64,000 bases of DNA from Zygnema cylindricum (GCA_037447655.1 JBBHKE010001556.1:248001-312000); one strand, 5' to 3'. Shown: positions 1 to 13,500, numbered from the stretch's first letter. Made by a program: numbers and translations. Notes: generated by a model from the sequence alone, not told the origin.

Positions 1-3000
1 GGGGGGAGGAGGGGTTTTCGGAAGAAGGAGATGAGGGAGAAGGGAAAGGGAGAGGGAATTGGAGAGAAAGAGGGAGACGGAGAGTGAGAGGGAGAGGAAG
101 AGGGGAAGAATAATTGAAGGAGAGGGAGAGGGATAGGGGGAGGAAGAGTGGGAGGAAGAGGGATACGGAGAGGGAGAGAAAGAGGGAGAGGGGTAGAAGA
201 GGGTGAAGAAGAGGGAAATGGTCAGGGCGAGGACAAGGGAGAGGCAGAGTTAGTGGGAGGGAGACTGGGGGAGAGAGGGAGAAGGATAGGGAGTGGGAGA
301 GGGAGTTAGAGGGAAAGGGAATGGGAGAGAGAGGGAGAGTGAGGAGTGGAAGAGGAAGAGGAAGGGGTTGAGGGAGAGGGCGCGGGACAGAGAGGAGGAG
401 AGGGAGAGGGAGAGGTAGAGGGAGGGGAAGAGGAATAGAGATAGGGAGAGGGCGAGGGAGAGGAAGAGGGATTTGGAAAGGGAGAGGGATAGGGAGGAGA
501 AAAGGAGAGTGAGAGGAGGGTGATGGAGAGGTAGAAGGGTAGGAGAAGCTTGAAAGAGAGAGAGGGATAGAGGGAGGGAAAGTTGGTGGAAAGAAGGAGA
601 AGGAGAGGGAGTGGGAGAGGGCAAAAGAGGGAAAGGAAGAGGGAGAAAGAGCGAGAGGGAGGAGTGGAAGGTGGAGAGGGAGGGGGAGAGGGAGAGGGAG
701 CCGGACAGGAATGGAGAGAGAGAGGGAAATGGAGTGGGAGAGGGAGAGAGAAAAGGAGAAGGAGAGAGAGGCGGAGAGGTGGAGGGAGAGAGGGAGGGGA
801 GGGAGATGGAGAGGGAGGGGAGGGGAGAGGGCGAGGAAGATGAAGATGGAGGAGAAAAAGGAGAGTGAGAGAGAGAGGGATAGGGAGAGGGAGCTGGAGA
901 GGGAAAGTGGGAGAGTGAGGGAGAGGGAGAAGCGTAAAAGAAGGTGAGTGAGAGAAAGAGGATAGGGTGAGGGCGAGGGAGAGGGAGAGAAAGAGGGATA
1001 GGGGCTGGGAGAGTGGGATGGTAAGGGAGAGGGAGAGGGGTAAAATATGGTGAGGGAGAGGGTGATGGACAGGGTGAGGGCGTGAAAGAGGGAGAGGGAG
1101 AGGAATAGTCGGAGGGAAAGTTGGAGGGAGAGGGAGAGGGATAAAGGGGGAGAGGGAGGAGTGGGAGAGGAAGAGGGAGGTGGGCATGAACAGGGAGATG
1201 GAGAGGCAGAGGGAGGGGAAGAGGAGAGGGAGAGGTATAGAGAGAGAGAGGGGGAGAGGGGAAGGGAGAGGTTGAGGATGAGGGGTATGGAGAGGGAGTG
1301 GTGGACGGAGAGAGGGTGTGGAAATGGGACGGAGGGAGAGGAAGAGGGAGAAGGAGAGGGAGAGGGAGAGGCAGATGGAGAGGTAGTGGGAGAGGGAGAG
1401 GGGGCAAGAGAGTGGGAAGGATACGGAGACTGGGAGTGTGCGAGGTTGAGGGGGAGGGAGAGAGAGAGGGAGAAGGAGAGGTAGCGGAATGGCGAGGAAG
1501 AGGGATTGGGAGAGGAAGAGGGAGAGGGCGAGGGAGATAGAGAGGGTGAGGAGAGTGAGTGGATTTGTTGTCGGAGAGGGAAAAATAGTGAGTGGGAGAA
1601 GGAGAGGAGGAGGGAGGGGGGGGGTGGGGGGGGAAGAGAGAGAGAGAGGAGAGATAGATGGATAGGGAGACGGAATAGATGAGGGAGATGAAGGATTGGA
1701 AGGAGAGGAAGAGGGACAGAAGGGGGAGATGGAGAAAGATAAGGAGAGAGAGAGGGAGAGGAAGCGGAAGAGGGAGAGGGAGAACGAGAGGGTGAGGGAG
1801 AAGAAGTAAATTGGGAAAAGGAGAGGGAGAGGTAGAGGGAGAAGGCGAGGGAAAAAGAGAGGAAGAGGGTGGGAGAGAGGGAGAGGGAGAAGGACAGTGG
1901 GTGGGTAATGACGAGGAATTGGGGGAGGGAGAGGAAGCGAGAGAGGTAGTGGCGAGGGAGAGAGTGGGCGAGGGAGAGGGAGTGGGGAAGGGAGAGAAAG
2001 AGGAAGATGAAAATGGAAAGAAAGAAGGGGATAGAGAGGGATAGGGAAAGGGAGAGAGAGGGAGAGGAAGAAGGAGAGGAAGAGTGAGAGGAGAAAGAGG
2101 GGGAGGGAGAGGAACAGGGAGATGGATGGAGAGAGGGAGAGGTAGAGTTTGAGAGGGGAAGAGGAAGAGGGAGAGGGAGAGGTGAGGAAGAGGGAGATAG
2201 AAAAGGAGCGGTAGACAAACAGGGAGAGGAACAGGGAGAGGCAGAAAGAGAGGGAGAGGGAGGTTGAGGGAAAGTGTTAGGGAGATCGAGTGAAAGAGGG
2301 AGGGGGCGAGCGAAAGTGAGAGGAATAATGGAAGGAAGAGAAAGAGGGTGAGGGAGTGGTAGGGGGATCGAGATAGGGAGAGGGAGAGAGGGAGAGGCGG
2401 AGGGAGAGGGAAAAAGAGCTGGAGAGGGAGAGTCTAGGGGGGAGGAGATGGAGAGGGAGAGAGAAGGGGAACGAAAGAGAGAGGGTTAGGGAGTGGGAGA
2501 GGGAGAGGGAAAGGAAGACGGAAAGTCGAAGGTATTAGAAGACGGATGGCAAAAGGAAAGAGACTGAGAAAGGGATAGGGAGGGAGAGAGAGAGAAGGAG
2601 AACAAGAGGGAGAGGGGATGGGTAAGGTGAGGGAGAGAGTGAGGAATAGAGAGAGGGAGAGGGAGTGGGAGAGATAGAAAGAGAGAGGGAAAGTGAGTGG
2701 GAGAGGGATTTGGAGAGGGAGAGGGATTTGGAGATGGAGAGGGAAAAGAGGTATAGAGGGAGAGGGAGGAGAGGGATAGGGAATGTCACAATGAGTGTTA
2801 GGGAGATGGAGTGGGAGAGGCGGATTGGGAAAGGGAGGGAAGGGGAGAAGGGGGGGAAGTGGATTGAGAGAGGCAGTGAAGGTGGGAGGAGGAGAGGTAG
2901 AGCGAAAGGGAGAGGGAAGGAGAGAGGGAAAAGAAGAGAGGGGGTTATGGAGTGGGAGAGGGAGAGGGAGAGCAAGTGGAAAGGGATTTGGAGGGAAGTG

Positions 3001-4058
3001 GATAGGGATTGAGCGAAGGAGAGAGCAGGTAGAGAGAAGGGAAAAAGAGAAGGAGAGGGAGACGGAGAGGGGAAGGGATAGGATAAGGATAGAGGAAGAT
3101 TGACAGGGTGTGGTAGGTGGAGAGGAAGAGAAGGGTGGAGAGGGAGAGGGAGAGGGAGAGACGGAGAGAGAGGATTAGGGAAAGGGAGTTGAAGAGATAG
3201 AGGGAGAAGTAAAGGGATAAGGAGAGGAGAGGAAAATGGATAAGGAGAGGTGGAGGAAGAACGGAAAGGAGTGGGCGAGGTAGAGGGAGTGGGAGATGGA
3301 GTAATGGAGGGAGAAGAAGGAGAGAGGGAGGTAGAGGGAGAGGGAGACGACGCATGAGAGGGAGAGGGAAAGGGGATTGGAGTGGGAGAGGGAAAGTAAT
3401 AGAGAGAGGAAGGGAAAGAGGGCGAGAGGGAGGTACAGGGAGAGGGATTCGGAAATGGAGAGGGCTAGAGAGGGAGAGGAAGAGAGAAAAAAAAAGGAGA
3501 CGGAGAGGGAGCGGGAAACCGGGAGGGAAAGGGGTAGGCGAGGGTGAGGGGGGGAGGAGAGGGAAAAGGTGAGGAAGAGAAATAGGAGGGAGAGGGAGAG
3601 GGAGAAGAGGAGGGAGAAGGACTGGGAGAGGGGGGAGAAGAAGGAAAAAGAGAGGGCGTGGGTCAAGAGAGAGGTGGGGAGACAAAGGGGATGAACGGAA
3701 AGAAAAAAATGATGAAGTGGAAGAAGGAGAGAGTGTGGGAGTGAGAGAGACGCTAGGGATAGGGAGAGGGAGTAGGAAGGGGAAAAAGAGGGAGAGGGAG
3801 AGGGGGAGGGAGCTTGTGTAGAAGGAGAGGGAGAGGGGGAGGCGGGGAGAGGGAGAGGGAGAGGGAGAGGAAGAGAGAGAAGGATAGGGCAAGAGAGAGG
3901 GAGAGGGAGAGGGAGAGGGAGAGGGGAAAGGAGAGGGAGAAGGAGAGGGAAAGGGAGAGGGAGAGCGAGAAGGAGAGCGAGAGGGAGAGGAAGCGGAAGC
4001 GGGAGGGAGAGGGAGAGGGAGGGGAGTTAGAGGGGGAGGGGGAGGTTGACGGGAAGGG

Positions 4059-4061
<3 letters not shown>

Positions 4062-4097
<36 letters not shown>

Positions 4098-4124
4098 GTT
4101 GGGGGGGGGGGGGGGGGGGGGGGG
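4062..4124 (+). repeat. Two long poly(G) runs
   Basis: Inside the polypurine tract there is a run of 35 consecutive G (4062-4096), then TGTT, then 24 consecutive G (4101-4124). Such runs can form G-quadruplexes and are error-prone in sequencing, so the exact lengths may not be accurate. Confidence 0.85.
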
Positions 4125-5239
4125 AATGGGGAGAGCAAAAGTGAAGTGGAGAGAGGGTGAGGGAGAAAGAGAGGGAGAGGGAGAGGGAAAGAAAGGGGGA
4201 AAGAGAGAGGTAGTAAAAGATGGAGAGAAAGAGTGAGAGGGAAAGGGATAAGCAGAGGGAGAGGGGGGGGGAGAAGGAGAGAGAGCGGCAGGGGGAGGGG
4301 AAGTGGGAGGGGGGAAGGGGAAAAGAGAGAGGAGAGGGAGAGGGAGTGGGAGAGGGAGAGGGAGAGGGAGAGGGAGAGGGGGAGGGAGAGGGAGAGGGAC
4401 AGGGAGAGGGAGAGGGAAAGGGAGAGGGAGGGGAAGAGGGAGAGGGAGAGGGAACAGAGAGGGTGAGGACACGGAAATGGGACGGAGAGGGAGAAGGAGC
4501 GGGAGAGAATAAGGGAGAGGGAGGAGAAGAGGGAGCGGAAGAGAAAGAGGGAAAGGGAGCGGGGGAGGTACGAGGAGAATGAGGAGGGGGAGAGGGAAAG
4601 GGAGAAGAAGACGGAGAGGATGAAGTAGAGGGAGAGGGAGAGGGAGAGGGAGAGGGAGAGGGAGAGGGAGAGGATGAAGGAGAGGGAGAGGGAGAGGGAG
4701 AGGGAGAGGATAAAGGAGAGGGAGAGGGAAAGGGCAAGGGAGAAGGAGAGGGCGAGGGAGAGGGAGAAAGAGGGGGAGAGGGAGAGGGAGAGGGAGAGAG
4801 AGTGGGAAAGGTGAGAGGAAGGGAGAGGGAGGAATGGCAGAGGGAGAGGGAGGGGGGAAGGAAAAGGGAGCGGGACAGGGAAAGGGAGAGGGAAAGGCAT
4901 TGAGAGACGAAGAGGGAGAGGGAGAGGGAGAGGGGGAGGGAGAGTGAAGGGTGAGGGATATGGAGAGTGAGAGGGAGATTGAGTGAGGGATGGAGAGGGA
5001 GAGGGAGAGCGGGAGGTAGATGGAGAGGGGGAGGACATCAGAGAGGGAGAGAGAGATCGAGATGGAGAGTGATGGAGTGGAAGGGTGAGACAGATGGGGG
5101 AAGGGAGAAGAAAAAGGAGAGTCACAGAGCGAGAGAGGGAGAGAGAGAAAGAGTGGGAGGATGAGCGAGAGGGAGAGGAAGAGGAAGGAAGAGGGGGAGG
5201 GAGAGTGAGCGGGAGAGGGAGAGGGAGAAGAAGTAGGAG

Positions 5240-5545
5240 AGGGAGATTGAACGAGATAAGGAATAAGAGAGGGAGACGGAGATAGAAAGTGCGAGACATA
5301 TTAAAAAAGATAAGAGAAAGGATAGAGAGAGGAAGAGAGGAGGTAGAGTGAAAGAGAGGGGAAGAGGGAGAGGGAATAGGAGAGGGAGAGGGAAAATGAT
5401 CTGGGAGAGGGAGATTGAACGAGATAAGGAATAAAAGAGGGAGACGGAGATAGAAAAAGCGAGACATATTGAAAATAATAGGAGAAAGAATAGGGAGAGG
5501 AAAAGAGGAGGTAGAGTGAAAGAGAGGGGGAGAGGGAGAGGGAAT
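5240..5545. repeat. 168-bp tandem duplication at the edge of the GA tract
   Basis: The segment starting GAGATTGAACGAGATAAGG at 5243 recurs at 5411 with few changes. Both copies carry the same non-repetitive landmarks, such as GCGAGACATATT and GAGGTAGAGTGAAAGAGAGG. Unlike the generic GA repeat around it, this is a recognisable two-copy segmental duplication. Confidence 0.85.
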
Positions 5546-5816
5546 TGGAGAGTGAGAGGGAAAATGAGTGGGTGAGACAAATTGGTAGGGAAGAGAAAAA
5601 GGAAAGAATAAGATAAGGGAATAAATACAGGTAACGTGGATTAGGGTGGAGGTTGTGAAAGAGAACGGAGGGTTAGGGAGAAATTGAGGGAAATGAGGTG
5701 GAAATGAAACAAATAGGGTTGGAAAACAATGAGAGATGGTGAGAGATAAAGGGAAAAATAGAAAATGCGGCCGACGTACGCGACCTTTTCCTCAATCTTT
5801 GTGTCTGTGAAAAAAA

Positions 5817-6065
5817 GATCAAACCATGATTAAGTATATGTCTTTGTTGTTCCTCCACGCTACCTACAATGAAAATATATCTCTAAAAAATACAAATTCA
5901 ACGACAAACGGGTTATAAAATTCATAAACTTTAAAGATGAGGCTGAAGACAAAAGATCAAACCATGATTACTTTGTACGTCTTTGTTGTTCCTCCACGTC
6001 ACCTAAAATGAAAAAAACAAAAAAACGACAAACGGGTAATAAAATTTATAAATCTGAAAGAGGAA
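5817..6065. repeat. 138-bp two-copy tandem repeat
   Basis: GATCAAACCATGATTA occurs at 5817 and 5955. Each is followed by GTCTTTGTTGTTCCTCCACG, an A-rich stretch and ACGACAAACGGGT.ATAAAATT. The two copies form a head-to-tail pair just outside the polypurine tract. No coding potential is seen. Confidence 0.85.
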
Positions 6066-6069
6066 GCGG

Positions 6070-7512
6070 AACGATCACCCTGTTTCTTTTTTGAAGAATG
6101 GCGAGATTTAGAAAATCGCATCGCAAGCTTATGATCGCACGAGTAAAAACAGAGTAACTATCATTCGTCAATTTTTTTTTTTTTTATATAATGTTTGCAT
6201 TTGACGTTTGACTGTTTCCTTATTTGGTTTTGTAAGAGTGTCTTAATATCAACGCTAAAAGTTTTGTTTTTACTCTATTTTTTATAATTTATTTCTCTTA
6301 TTGTTGGGAGTGCTAAAATTGGATCTATATTAGTGTAAAATTTTATTATATTTTTTCGAGTTTTTCTTAATTTGGCCTCATATTAACATAAAATTTGAAG
6401 TTAATAACTTCGCAGTCCTAAAATATATTCACTTGTTACTCTAATTGTTTGGAAGGCCCTTAAAAAGAATGAAATGACATCAAAATAAAGTTTACATTCT
6501 CTCAAATTACATTAGAGCTTAAGGGGAAATATGTTCTTTTACTATAAATATACATTTTTTCACATGTATACATGCTTTTTGTTCACATGGTCGACCACAT
6601 GGCCGACGTTTTAACATATGCGAATGGGTTTACGCGATCTCATGTTGTCTCTTATTATAAGGGCACTTTCACGTCCATTCGCGATTGTTTTAATCCTTGT
6701 TTTGTACTTTATTTCTTAACACAATTCCCTTTTGTGCGGACTGACACATTTAGTACACCACACTAATTCAAAATGACTATAACTTAGAGTCATTAACGCT
6801 AATCAAACAGTACCTATATTAAATTAAAAAAACTAATATTGTTATTAATTATATCTTAGGTTCGTGGGTGGCGCCTAGTTAGCGCTATCAACGCTAATAG
6901 CGATTCAAGGTGTAGTACTGTACTGTAGTACTTTCCTACGAAACCTTCATTTTTTCCGTTTTTTGCTTACCCGGGCGTACCCGACGTTTTTTTTTTTTAC
7001 ACCCGGCTGAATCCGGCCGGCCCCAAAATTTGACACCCGAATCCGTTCGGGATCCGACGCGGCCGGCCCGGTACCTATCGGGTACGGAGTTGGGTACCAT
7101 ATTGTGACCACTGATGTAAGGGGCTTCCGATACACAACACTAGAAAATGCCCCTCGTGTACACAGATGAAACATGGATCGTCGGTGCCGATTTGCGAAGA
7201 CTTAGATTTTTTAAAGAGGCGGAAACAAGCGAGCACTCTTCCTTATTACTGTTATCTCGCATGTGTAATGGCCCTATCAGCACTGAACGGTACAATTGTC
7301 CGAAAGGCATCTGGCCATAGGCATCCAATATTAGCATGCGTCTGTACATGCCGCTTCAATTGTGACCTATAATTTTACGTTTTTAACATGCGACCTAAGC
7401 TGTCCCCTCCGGAAGGCAGCCATGACACGTGTCCGCTCCTAGTTATCTTTGCCCTTTCTCTACCTTCTCCGAATCTAGAATCAACTCATCGTTTGGGTCT
7501 GTAACTGTTGCT
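6070..7512. other. Intergenic region upstream of the HUA2-like gene, with a hAT-like terminus
   Basis: This is AT-rich sequence with no gene. At 6960-7142 there is a GC-richer patch with inverted CCCG/CGGG words that ends TATCGG-like then CAACACTA at 7142. Read on the minus strand the end is TAGTGTTGTGTATCGG, close to the ends of the complete hAT-like element at 35614. No matching left end or target duplication was found, so it is at most a relic. A degenerate TA-family terminus (GCTAATAGCGATTCAAGGTGTA) lies near 6893-6916. The pyrimidine-rich leader before 7513 is probably 5' UTR. Confidence 0.5.
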
Positions 7513-10500
7513 ATGGCGCCTGCAGGACGGTCTAAGAAACCAAAAATTGAGTGGATGTTGGGCGACCTTGTCCTGGCCAAGGTGAAAGGGTATCCTCCAT
7601 GGCCGGCGCAGGTGGAGGATCCAGTTCGGTGGAAAATTCGCTCTCAAAAAAATAAAATTTTCGTGGTTTTTTTCGGGCCCGGAATGCAGATGTACGGACT
7701 AAATCTTCCTTTTTTTTCAACTCTTCTGGTTTATAACCTACCGCAAGCTGTCGATTGTTTAGTCGTGGAGTTATTTGACTAGCCTTGATTGTTTTGCAGA
7801 CGGCACTGCTCACCTCAGGACTTGGTCGCATTTTCCATGGATGCTCGTAACGACCTTTTGGAGAAATTGCGTACAAAAATGACACCTGGAATGTCTGAGG
7901 CTCTTCGAGAGATAAGTGAAGAGCTGGAATGGAGAGCTGTTAATCCTGGCCAAGCTCGACGAAGGGAGGCAGATGGAGGTGTTTCTGTGATAGAAATGGA
8001 AGTTAACGTTTCTGCATTACAACAGGTCAGGAAGTGGTCTTTTTTATTCTTGTCCTTACTAGTGTAGTCATCCTGTTAATAGGATAAAGTTGGATATCTT
8101 TGCCACGCGGGTTTTAAGACTTTGTTATCGGGGAAGGGATGGATGGGTTTACAGGTTCAAACCAACAGACAGGGAAAGGGTGGTCATGCGAGGACCATGC
8201 ATGATATTTATGACATTAATTCTTCCGAGAACTTGCGGGGAAAAGAAGCTATTACAGACAAAGCTGTCCGTACTTCTTCAATCATTCCCGCCAATTTTGC
8301 CGCGACACCTGGAGGTGGCAAAAGCAGCAACACTCCTCCAGAGTCTAGACCTATTGCGGAAGTTGATGATAATAGTGGTAGCAATAACAATAAATTTAAG
8401 CTTTCTCTGGATGATTGTGTACTCGCAGAGCAAGCCGGTCTTTGCCCTTCGCAAAGTAGTGACAGTCAGATGGTGAGGACAAGCCATGTTGTACCCTCTA
8501 GAGATGATGGTTGTGAGTTTGCTTCAGACGCGCAAGGAGATTGTCCAAAAACAGAGGCAGCGTGTAGTAGATTTGCAGTCAGGAGAGAGCCCATGAATGA
8601 TTATGGTAATCTTGGAAACCAGGATCCTGCCTCTTTTTCCATGGAAGTCGGATGTGCAGTAGAGCACTTCAATATAGAGAATATAGTGCATGGCAATGGG
8701 TCTGCAACGAGCTCGGATATTTTGTACAGCAGGAGGATGAGGAGAAGAGAATCACACGGGTTTAGTGTTGGTTTAGAGCAGGAGCGAAATACTTCAAGCA
8801 AAGCTTCATCTTTGCAACACGTTAACCTTTTTCAAAGTGATAATGTGTTGCAGAGTGAAATACCTTCAGAAAGATCTTCTTCTCCAGCTTTGCCGAGCTC
8901 TTTGCCGGCTGAGAATCAGCAGTTTCAGGAAAGAATGGAAGGAGTTGGCTTACCCAAGGACAATAAGGGAGATCCTGATAAGGTGATAAAACGAAGTGTG
9001 GAAGGTGTGGTCGATGAGGAGCCGGGGATTGTAGGTGAAGATAATAGAAAGAAGGGAAGGCGGAAGAAACTACTCACGAAGGTCAAAAGGGTGCTGCCGA
9101 AGAGGAAGGCGCGCTTACAGAAAGATACACCAAAATCTCAGGGTTTGACGAACGAGGCGCCTTCTGAATTTTCTCATAAGGAAGAGCCTCCTGAGGGGGA
9201 TGATGCAAAGGTTGTTTCCCCCATCGGGGAAAGGGGTGTGCATGAGTCTTCTAGTCTTTTTGCAGGTAAAACTGAGATTGAAGGGAGCTCTACAGGCAGA
9301 TGTGAAACAAGCATGTTACAACCAAATGGTGGTAGAGGTCAAAAGACTATTTCTTTAAAGATGCTTACTGAAACCACAAAGCCTCCTGCGCTCCAGCAGG
9401 ATTTGAGTTCATCAGCTCGAACGTCAAGCGGTGTCTTTCTCCATGAAGATTCAAGGGATGACGCATGTCAGAACCAGGAACAGCCTAGTTCAAGAACCCT
9501 CGTGTTTGAGAATCATCGTGTTGCCACGAAACCTAAGAGGCAGGGTGTTCAAGGAACTAAGAACTTTGTCGCAGGAAAACTGCAAGAATCAGAGGTTACT
9601 CCTGTTTTACAAGAGCCAGTTATGGAACCGACTCTGGTAGAGATGCCGAAGGGCAAGGATAATCAACTGGCACATCTGACTGAAATAGATCATGTCAAAC
9701 AAGCTGATGTCAAGGATTTCCAAGCATCATCAAAGCAAGATGAAGGCTGTCTGGAGAAGTCTATACCAACAGAAGGGATCGAGGGATTGCCCATTAATTC
9801 TACTCCATGCGGGTTGTCAACAGAGAGATCAAAAAATACTGTAGGTTCACCTGTGGATAAGACTAATGTGGCTGAAAACACTCTTGGGAAACGAACTTCA
9901 TCTGGGACGTTAGAGGAGTTGCAAAGCGGTAGAGAGAAGCGAAGAGTTGATGGGGAGGGACATGCCATGTATTCTGCCGTTATTCCTAAGGATGATATTG
10001 ACTGGCCTGCTGCAGAGGGTCCACCTGTGGATGTGCCATTGCACTCACAAAACCAAGACATGGCTTCTGGAGGGAGAGGAAGGGGAAAAGGAAGAGGAAG
10101 AGGACGGGGAAGAGGAGTGAATGGTAGGACCGCAAAGAAGACAGTCCAGGCTACTGGAGCCCCTATAATGGAGCCTCGTTTAACAAGAGCTAGCTCTCAT
10201 CGTCGAAATGTCCAGGAAGGGGCTCCAGCGTCACAACCCATAGACACTAGTACAGGGAGCAAAGATATTGCCAGTCAACAGGGACATTGCAGGTCAAAAA
10301 CGATATCAGAGATAGACAGTAAAATTACTCCAGAAAAGCGTGAGGAGACTAAAAAGGTGAAAATTGAATCTAAAGCTTCATTGAAGTTGGTGAAGGACCA
10401 GAAGGTTGCTTTAGAACAGGCTGCTTTTGAAGCTATGTCGCATGATTTGGAGGATAACAATCTCACCAAGACATCAGAGTTCAAACAAGACATAGTGGAC

Positions 10501-13500
10501 GCTGTCCTTGAAGAGAACCTGGAGCCATTACCTGAGGTCCAGGGAATCGTGAGAATCCACAGTTCGGGAGAGGAAAAGTCGTATCCTTCAAAGTGCATGA
10601 CTGTTGAACCTTCATTTTCTAAAACTGAAAATGGTCCCCGCAAATCACAGAGTGAAACGAAACGTGCCCCTGTCCGTGTGAAAAGAAATCTTAGTTCAGT
10701 GTCTACTAGTCAGCCAGTTAATAGCTCTATCATGTCCACGCCTGGTCCACCCTCAGGAAAGCGAATCAAGGTCGATATCCTAAATAGTAACGAGTTATCA
10801 TTGGTTGGGCCTATGGGGGACACAGCAAAAATGACTGAAGAATCTAATCAACCTCCTCTATCTGGTGGCAAGTTTCAGCAAACACCTCAGAAAGGGAGTA
10901 ATAACAGAGACAGGAACGACAATCAAGGAAAGTTGGGAGAGGCACAGTCTTATAAGCCCAACTCTCTTTTGGAGTCTGAAATAGGAAGGGGAAGCTTCGT
11001 TGCACGAGCAGCTACAAGTGGAGTTGAAAAGCATGGGAAATCTGTTTCACAGAAGAACTTAAGGGAGGAGGAAAAACAGCATGGGCTTCTTACAACGAAG
11101 AACTCCGCTTTGACCAGCTTGCAAGAAGCAGGAGAGAAGTTGAGGAAAGGGTGAGTGAAGTCCTTTCGAACTCTATGGCAAATTTGAGCTGTCCTGTTTT
11201 ATTTGTTCCACTGCTCAGACTGCCTCTGCTTATATGAGATGTTGCGTATCTCTTACACAACATGAAATGTTGTGAGATGTTGTATTTGATGGGTGCGTCA
11301 TGCATTTTGTTTTTGGCTCATATTGCCTTTTGCGGCGCCTAGGAAGTTCCGAGGGTGAAACTAGCCTGTCAGAATTTCTCAGTAGCTTATTGCTGTTGAC
11401 TTTGTCGTGTACAGACTTCCTTGAAAAGTTACTGTATACATTGCTGCAGGTATTTGCGCGAGAAAGGCCAGAAGCATAATGTCAAAATTTTGGAGCCTGA
11501 GACAAATATGCGTTCACTACTGGAAGCTGCACGAGCCCGGAAGGAACAGCGTAGCATGGAACGAGCTGTGGGAACTCCTCCAGCCAATTTCCATCAACGA
11601 GGAGAGGTAGAAGCATCAATTCTTCCTTGTTCACCAGCTGATATTTTGCAACGGTCTGGGCAACTTTCCCCCAATTCTGATTATTTTACCTCCTACGGAA
11701 ACGATGAGCAACCACAAGAGCCCGCGACAGGAGACACGGCAATTGCTGAAGAAGGGCCCGTATCTGCACCTCGTGGTGTAAGCTCTATAACAGAAGCATC
11801 CATTCGGTCGAGAAATGGTACTGATTGTAGTGAGGGGACGACAGGATTTCCTGGAACTGCATCTTGCAAACCTGTTGATGCCTCTGTGTCTCCATTTTGC
11901 ACCGAGTTCCCGAAGGCAGGTGAAGAGGAAGCTTACCCAAGTTTTGAAGGCAATGTAGCAAGGGAAGAGGAGTCTTATTTTCTTCTGGAAGCTGAGGTAG
12001 CTAGAGACACTATGGCGAGCATGTTAGAGTCGTTGTCCAGAACTCGGGAGAGCATTGGCAAGTTAACCCGCTTCGCCATGGATAGCTTACACAACAAAAC
12101 CCATAACCAGGTAGGGTACTAAGCACATTGGAAGCTGGTGTAGATGACTGGTTTTAAGCTGGTGTTTGGAACATTGTTCAAATGTGGGAGAACAATTGGA
12201 AACGCTAAGTGGTTTACTCCTTCTATATGTGTATTATACTTTGAACCATGGTTTGGAATGCTGATGTACTGATGGCTCCCTGTTTGTCTGAAGCTGCTCT
12301 AACCATGAGGATACGGTTATTTGATACAGCTTATTGAGCTTATTGTGGCGAAGATGGAGAGTGAGGAGAGCTTTCAGAAACGGGGAGACCTCTTCTTGTT
12401 GCTTGACTCTATAAGCCAAGCCAGCAGCAAGGCTTCTAAAAGTAAGGATGATGTTGTTGCTGTTTTGTCTTAATGCTGTTTGCCATCAACTTTTGTTAGC
12501 ATCAACTTTGTTGGTTGGAGTTTGTGGCTGCGTGCTTTGTGAATTACTCCTAGTGTAACAGTTTCCTGTCGGCCCCACATTTCGAGACATATGCTTGTAA
12601 TTAAACTAAAGTCGAGAGATATCAGCTTACGGTTAGCTATCAGTCAAGCCTCACAGCGCCTAACTAATATTTTTTCATCATTGTTGTCTGTATTATTTGG
12701 ATGTTCTTACAAAAGTTTCCAAACCGCGTTTTGTTGGTTTTTTAAGGCAAGAAAACTGCACTTGAATGGAAAAATGGCAATGTAGAGTCTGCTTCCTCTT
12801 GGAAGATTATAGTGAGCAGGCTGTCCTGTACTGCCGCCCATCTCTTCAGTTGCCCGAGTTGTTCACGATGGTAACATTTGACGCTAGTCTTGCCAGATCT
12901 TCTTTTCTTTCACTTTCTGTAGCATATATGCCTGTTAGTCTGTGCTTTAATCACCTTGGCTGCGGTTTGTAACATATGTTCTAAATGGAGACAAGGTATC
13001 TTTTTTCCTAACATACGTTATGTATCTTTTGTTTCTTGATTTCATTGTGCAAATTGTATGCTGAGTTTCTTAGTGAAGGGAGAAGGTGCACAATGAGAGA
13101 AAGCTGGAGCTGTAAAATCGCCCGTACATGGCCTTTGTTTCGTGATTCTGGCTTACAATTTTGATGGTTGCATTCGCCATGGCAACTTATGCTTTTTGTG
13201 TTTTTTCTTGTTCTCTTCAAGCATACTTTCATGTTTGCTGATTATGTGCATATCGAGTTTGTTGAAGTATGTTTCTTCCTCCATAGACCTGTTCTATCAA
13301 ATTGTTTCATTATTGTTCACAATGCCCTTTTTTGCTGTTGCGGAACAGGTGGGTTTCAAACATCCTCATTTCTTTCAGATGTGGAGGTAAGGCTGAAGCG
13401 CGCATTGGTTGCCACTGCTCCGGCTGGAAGGGAAGCTCAACAAAATCGTCAAACATGTCACAAGGTTTGTAATTGTGGATTTTCTGGCAATTTTGTAGGT

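Larger units (their letters stand above)
1..5766. repeat. 5.7-kb polypurine (GA-rich) tract
   Basis: Almost every base on the + strand is A or G. The tract is built from imperfect GAGAGG/GGGAGA hexamer-like units with scattered single pyrimidines. It begins at the window edge, so its full length is unknown, and purine bias fades at about 5766 where mixed sequence begins. Long open frames exist on both strands (for example 840 codons on the minus strand at 2945-5467). They encode only Ser/Pro/Leu on one strand and Glu/Arg/Gly on the other, as expected from the base composition, so I call no gene. Tracts of this kind can form triplex (H-DNA) structures; that is known chemistry and is not demonstrated here. 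Confidence 0.95.

Noticed and set aside
250-5467. Many long open frames (up to 840 codons) in the GA-rich tract
   Set aside because: They encode only Ser/Pro/Leu/Phe or Glu/Arg/Gly on opposite strands over the same bases, which follows from purine-only composition lacking stop codons.
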